DNA of 15,765 bases from Candidatus Saccharimonadota bacterium (GTDB lineage Bacteria; Patescibacteriota; Saccharimonadia; Saccharimonadales; Saccharimonadaceae), in the NCBI GenBank assembly GCA_030527565.1, contig JAUNAO010000001.1:20103-35867 (forward strand). The letters run 5' to 3'. The notes beneath the pieces are model-generated. The model searched no databases and had not been told where the DNA came from. It saw nothing but the letters and a program-made list of their open reading frames with translations. Made by a program: the position numbers and the translations under genes. How positions within the stretch are numbered: the first letter of the stretch is position 1; every line of letters begins with the position of its first letter. Below are positions 12,534-15,765 of the stretch, piece after piece.

Positions 12534-13751
12534 ATGAAGATATATATTTCAGGAATATCAGGGACGGGGATGGGTCCGTTAGCGTTAATGGCAAAAGCCG
12601 CGGGATTTGAAGTTTTAGGTTCGGACTTGTCGCGCGGGGCGGTTTATGATGAGTTGATTCGGGCGGGAATTCCGGTGTTTATTGGTGAACAGGACGGGGA
12701 ATTTTTGCAGGAGAATTTTGAAGGGTTAGATTGGTTTGTTTATACCTCGGCTTTGCCTGAGGATCATGCAGAGTTAGTTTTGGCGCGGGAAGCGGGGGTA
12801 AAATGTACGAAGCGGGATGAGCTTACGGCGTTTTTAATTTCGGAATTAGGATTAAAAATGATTGCGGTGGCGGGGACGCATGGAAAAACGACGACGACAG
12901 CGATGATTGTATATGCGGCTTTGAAATTAGGCTTGCCGGTTTCGTATATTGTTGGGACGACTTTGGGGTTTGCGCCGAGTGGTTCGTTTAAGGAGGGGGA
13001 TAAATATTTTGTGTATGAGGCGGACGAGTATGATCGGAACTTTTTGAAGTTTTCGCCATTTTTGTCTGTTATAACGACGGTTTCGTATGATCATCCGGAT
13101 ATTTATGCGACGCGCGAGGATTATATTGAAGCGTTTAATCAGTTTATGGCGCAGAGTGAGAAAGTTGTTAGGGAACCAGAAATTCCGGCGGAAGAGTTTA
13201 AGCTCGCGGGGGCAGTGAGGCGAGAAGATGCGGCGCTCGCGTTTTCGGCTATTTCGGAGATGGCGCCAGAAATTCCGGCGCAGCAAATTATTGAGGCTCT
13301 GAATGAATTTCCTGGAGTAGGGCGACGGTTTGAGCGAATTGCGGACGGGATTTATTCGGATTATGCACATCATCCGGAGGAGATTCAGGCGACGATGGAT
13401 GTGGCGTTTGATGAGGCGGAGCTGAAGGGGCTTCGCGGGGTGGTTGTAGTTTATCAGCCGCATCAAAATACGCGGCAACATGAAGTGCGCGAGGGGTATA
13501 TGGATGCGTTTATTGGGGCGGAAAGGATTTTTTGGCTGCCGACTTATTTGACGCGAGAGGATCCAGACCTTACGATTTTGTCGGCGGCGGAATTGATTGA
13601 TGGGTTGTATAACGCGGAAGTAGCAGAAGCGGCGGAACTTAATGATGAGTTGTTTGAGGAAATTTTGAAGTATCGGGAGGCGGGGTATTTGGTCTTGTTG
13701 ATGACGGCGGGGCCGGCGGACGGGTGGTTGCGCGAAAAATTGTCTAAGTAA
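12534..13751 (+). CDS. murC: Shortened MurC/Mpl-type UDP-N-acetylmuramate ligase
   Basis: A 405-residue Mur ligase. The UDP-binding N-domain begins GISGTGMGPLA (7-17). The ATP P-loop is GTHGKTTTT (114-122), followed by EADEYDRNF (162-170) and SYDHPDIY (184-191). The C-domain has GVGRRFE (261-267), DYAHHPEEI (276-284) and QPHQNTR (308-314). This ligase adds L-Ala to UDP-MurNAc (MurC) or recycles a tripeptide (Mpl). EADEYD and DHPDIY lean toward Mpl/Firmicutes-like forms, so the substrate is not certain. Typical MurC has about 450-490 residues: the stretch between FNQFM (about 201) and the C-domain is cut to about 50-60 residues, and the usual G-x-HN-x-x-N is replaced by GAVRRED (226-232). Essential for cell-wall synthesis if it is the only copy. 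Leaderless, divergent from tsaE. Confidence 0.88.
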   Translation: MKIYISGISGTGMGPLALMAKAAGFEVLGSDLSRGAVYDELIRAGIPVFIGEQDGEFLQENFEGLDWFVYTSALPEDHAELVLAREAGVKCTKRDELTAFLISELGLKMIAVAGTHGKTTTTAMIVYAALKLGLPVSYIVGTTLGFAPSGSFKEGDKYFVYEADEYDRNFLKFSPFLSVITTVSYDHPDIYATREDYIEAFNQFMAQSEKVVREPEIPAEEFKLAGAVRREDAALAFSAISEMAPEIPAQQIIEALNEFPGVGRRFERIADGIYSDYAHHPEEIQATMDVAFDEAELKGLRGVVVVYQPHQNTRQHEVREGYMDAFIGAERIFWLPTYLTREDPDLTILSAAELIDGLYNAEVAEAAELNDELFEEILKYREAGYLVLLMTAGPADGWLREKLSK

Positions 13752-13768
13752 TCCGATTATGGTAAAAT
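13740..13768 (+). promoter_or_regulatory. Promoter of the gene at 13775, leaderless
   Basis: TTGTCT (13740-13745, inside the last codons of murC) and TAAAAT (13763-13768) are 17 bp apart. The -10 ends 6 nt before the ATG at 13775. Confidence 0.75.
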
Positions 13769-13774
13769 GGGGGT

Positions 13775-14200
13775 ATGAATGAGGATGGGCTGGAGAAAAA
13801 TATCGAGGTTGTAGAACCTAGGAAAGGGCGGAAGCGCGGACTAATTATTGGATTGGTGGTTTTTTGTGTTTTGGTTTTGGTGGGGGTTGTGGTTGGGGTG
13901 ATTTTGTTTAGCGAAAAGAATGAGGGGAATGAGACGACTGGTGATGAATCAACATCTGTAGAGGTTAGTTTAGAGGAAAAACTAGAAAAAGTAGATGAGT
14001 ATAATAAAGCTCAGCTTTTTGATGAAGCGGTGAAGGTGATTGAAGAAATTAATGAAGAGGACATTCCGGATGAGTATAAGTTAGATTTTTATGTGAATGC
14101 TATAAATGCTTATAGTAATGTTGGGAATACTGAAAAGGTAGAAGAATATTATCGAAAAGTGGGAGAATTAGCCGAAGACGACGCGGAGGGTAAAGGATAG
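13775..14200 (+). CDS. Single-pass membrane protein with TPR-like tail, unrecognised
   Basis: A 141-residue protein. A charged cytoplasmic start (KNIEVVEPRKGRKR) leads into one hydrophobic segment (about 23-45, LIIGLVVFCVLVLVGVVVGVIL). An acidic low-complexity linker follows, then helices at about 70-135 (VDEYNKAQLFDEAVKVIEEI and YKLDFYVNAINAYSNVGNTEKVEEYY) with the spacing and small residues of tetratricopeptide repeats. Probably outside the cell, acting as a protein-interaction or scaffold piece; this is inferred from the sequence pattern only. It is leaderless and translationally coupled to the next gene: the G of its TAG stop is the first base of the GTG start downstream. Confidence 0.65.
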   Translation: MNEDGLEKNIEVVEPRKGRKRGLIIGLVVFCVLVLVGVVVGVILFSEKNEGNETTGDESTSVEVSLEEKLEKVDEYNKAQLFDEAVKVIEEINEEDIPDEYKLDFYVNAINAYSNVGNTEKVEEYYRKVGELAEDDAEGKG

Positions 14201-15765
14201 TGAAGAAAATTATTGCAGTTTTAGGCGTAGGTTTTGGAATATTAGGGACGTTGATTGGGGGAGAAGTCTTTGCGGCGACTGAGCAAGATTGTTTAAATAG
14301 CAGTGTTGATTCGAGTATTCAATCAATCAAGGATGCTTGCAGTTTTTGTTTTAATGATTCTGAGAGGGTTTCACGCGGTACGTTATGGATTAACGGTAAC
14401 CCTAGTAGTTCAGCAGGTGATATAGTGGACGTGCCTGAGGGTGCAAGTACTGTGGATTTTTATGTGCGGGGAAGAGTGTACAGTTGTGGGCAGTCGGTAT
14501 CCGGAACAAGATATGCGTATCATGTTAAACTATTCAATGAGAATAACGAGAAGCCGAACTGGATTACATTTACGCAAGACCAAACTCTTTCTAGGGGAAC
14601 CGGTAGCGGATCATCATACGCATGGACGACGGCAGGGGCGGATGTAAAATTATCTGGAAAGATTGATGTCGCGAAGTTTAAGAAAGGATTGACGGGAACT
14701 ACGAGTGGGGAATATACGATTTATAAACGGGATGTTTATGTCTATAGGTGCCCTACTTCGACAATTAGTTCTAGTGCGTGCTATTCGTCGAAGTCGGAAG
14801 TGCAATTGAAGATAAAAAATGAGTATTATTCATCGTCCAGTGTGATGGTTGATGATGTAACGGAGGGGACCGGAATTCAAAAGACGGACGGAACGGCGGA
14901 GACGGCGGGACCAATTAATATTGAGGTTTTGGTTGGCGCAACAAAAACGTTGAAATTTGAACATAAAACTTATGCTTCGGTAGCAGGTACAAAAGTTTCT
15001 TCGAAAGTGACGAAAACCAGTAGTCTTGGGACGGGTGAGGTGACGGATGCATCGAATTCGGGATCGACGGCGACGGACGATAAATATTATTTGGCGCATA
15101 CATATAGCAAGAGTTATGATATAAAATTTGATACGCCTGGAGATTATGAATATTGTGAGAGAGTTTATATTGATGGAAAATCTTCGACGAGGGCGTGTGT
15201 GAATGTAACGGCGGTGGCGTATTATTCTGAATCTTCGGCGACGAATGGGAAAGGTGGGTCGGGAACGACGGGGATTGAAATGACGACGGGGACGGCGCAG
15301 GAAAAAGTTTTGGAAGAGGTGACAGTAGCAGTTGGGGATACGGTTTATCCGACTTTTTCGCATAAAACTTATTCTTCGCATGCTGGTAAAAATGTGAAGG
15401 CGAAAATAGAAAAGTCGGAGTGGAAGAGTGGTGAAGCGGATGAAGCTTGGACGGTTGAAAAAGAATCTGGAGATTTGAGCGAGCAAACTGCGACTTCTCA
15501 AAATCATAAAACGGATGGATATTATTTGGCGGCGGATCGTGAGACGAGTAAATACAAAGTAACGTTTAATGGGGCGGGATATTATACACTTTGTGAGACG
15601 ATTACGGTGAATGACCGGGCGTCGACAAAGGTGTGCGTAAAATATAAAGCAGTTTATAATTATAAAAATGAGGTTAGTATTTCAGTTAACGGTCCAGTTT
15701 TTGCCGGAGAAAACATAACTGTGAATGGCGCAAGCACAAACATAATACAAAATAATACAAACTAT
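14200..15765 (+). CDS. Secreted repeat protein, 5' part (partial at window end)
   Basis: An open frame of 522 codons from a GTG at 14200 to the last base of the window. GGAGG (14185-14189) lies 10 nt upstream. The protein begins MKKIIAVLGVGFGILGTLIGG and has a signal peptide cut probably after VFA (about residue 25). Residues 50-200 are beta-rich with several Cys. Two tandem units follow at about 224-342 and 357-488. Each has EHKTY/SHKTY with a VAG/HAG turn, a YYLA segment and a C-x13-C pair (CERVYIDGKSSTRAC and CETITVNDRASTKVC) that probably forms a disulfide. The pattern suggests immunoglobulin-like or similar extracellular beta-domains in a surface or fibre protein. The family is not recognised and the C-terminal anchor is not visible. 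It is coupled to the membrane protein at 13775, so the two may act together. Confidence 0.85.
   Translation, partial: MKKIIAVLGVGFGILGTLIGGEVFAATEQDCLNSSVDSSIQSIKDACSFCFNDSERVSRGTLWINGNPSSSAGDIVDVPEGASTVDFYVRGRVYSCGQSVSGTRYAYHVKLFNENNEKPNWITFTQDQTLSRGTGSGSSYAWTTAGADVKLSGKIDVAKFKKGLTGTTSGEYTIYKRDVYVYRCPTSTISSSACYSSKSEVQLKIKNEYYSSSSVMVDDVTEGTGIQKTDGTAETAGPINIEVLVGATKTLKFEHKTYASVAGTKVSSKVTKTSSLGTGEVTDASNSGSTATDDKYYLAHTYSKSYDIKFDTPGDYEYCERVYIDGKSSTRACVNVTAVAYYSESSATNGKGGSGTTGIEMTTGTAQEKVLEEVTVAVGDTVYPTFSHKTYSSHAGKNVKAKIEKSEWKSGEADEAWTVEKESGDLSEQTATSQNHKTDGYYLAADRETSKYKVTFNGAGYYTLCETITVNDRASTKVCVKYKAVYNYKNEVSISVNGPVFAGENITVNGASTNIIQNNTNY
14869..15225 (+). repeat. Tandem protein repeat unit 1
   Basis: Residues 224-342 of the secreted protein: TGIQKTDGTAE, then FEHKTYASVAGTKV, KYYLAHTY, YEYCERVYIDGKSSTRAC and AVAYY. 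It aligns end to end with unit 2. Confidence 0.75.
15268..15663 (+). repeat. Tandem protein repeat unit 2
   Basis: Residues 357-488: TGIEMTTGTAQ, then FSHKTYSSHAGKNV, YYLAADRE, YYTLCETITVNDRASTKVC and AVYNY. It is about 13 residues longer than unit 1, mainly between the HAG turn and YYLA. Confidence 0.75.

Noticed and set aside
12520..12594. Extended N-terminus of TsaE from 12594
   Set aside because: The extra residues are antisense to the murC start, match no TsaE feature, and precede the tsaE promoter.
14830..15507. Minus-strand open frame of 225 codons
   Set aside because: The Arg-rich translation is a shadow of the secreted repeat protein, whose repeats and signal peptide show the true frame on the plus strand.
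1..15765. CRISPR array, tRNA or rRNA genes, complete insertion sequence
   Set aside because: No regularly spaced direct repeats, no cloverleaf-like stretch in the short intergenic gaps, and no transposase gene were found.

Overview
The window looks like a chromosomal segment of a small-genome bacterium of the candidate phyla radiation, most likely Saccharibacteria (TM7). This is inferred from gene content and style: short, compact genes with overlapping stops, a half-length TsaB, a shortened MurC/Mpl-type ligase, a ClpC-ClpP pair under a CIRCE operator, and two ORF6N-domain genes among housekeeping genes. No rRNA gene or other taxonomic marker is present, so the assignment is tentative. The standard code fits: TsaE ends in TGA and no long gene reads through an in-frame TGA. 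The plus strand is rich in G over C even where genes lie on the minus strand (tsaE/tsaB), which suggests it is the leading strand.

Layout. 1-271: C-terminal end of an AMP-binding (acyl-CoA synthetase-like) enzyme. 272-1279: an ORF6N/PLD-like gene behind a strong SD-covering inverted repeat, followed by a degenerate copy of the last codons of the upstream enzyme. 1280-2168: a small secreted protein (minus) and a small membrane protein (plus), divergently transcribed from facing extended -10 promoters. 2188-5391: CIRCE operator, clpC, clpP and a terminator. 5414-6335: a second ORF6N/PLD-like gene. 6332-7843 (minus): a large beta-helix surface protein with signal peptide and a VPKTG sorting signal, driven by a promoter whose spacer holds ten consecutive G/C pairs. 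7946-10687: a nucleotidyltransferase-fold protein and a mannose-1-phosphate guanylyltransferase-like enzyme, each with its own closely similar promoter and a terminator. 10702-11829: a membrane-anchored fibro-slime-domain protein. 11777-12519 (minus): tsaE-tsaB of the tRNA t6A pathway. 12534-13751: murC/mpl-like ligase, divergent from tsaE across 14 bp. 13775-15765: a membrane-anchored small protein and a GTG-started, signal-peptide-bearing, cysteine-containing repeat protein that runs off the window.

How the genes fit together. The window mixes core functions (protein quality control, tRNA t6A modification, peptidoglycan precursor synthesis, sugar-nucleotide synthesis) with cell-surface proteins (beta-helix, fibro-slime, tandem-repeat) that could act in contact with a host cell. 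Five genes (clpC, the fibro-slime gene, tsaE, murC, and the gene at 13775) have a -10 hexamer exactly 6 nt before their ATG and no room for a leader, so they are predicted to be leaderless. Other genes have clear Shine-Dalgarno sites.

Main points for a second look: (1) the G10 tract in the promoter spacer of the surface protein, a phase-variation architecture; (2) perfect but sequence-unrelated palindromes centred on the same homologous base inside both ORF6N genes; (3) a long hairpin covering the start of the first ORF6N gene and a duplicated host-gene 3' end that brackets it; (4) the overlapping, palindromic tsaE/murC promoter; (5) the large GTG-start CDS at the right edge. No intergenic stretch longer than 300 bases exists, and no tRNA, rRNA or CRISPR array was seen.
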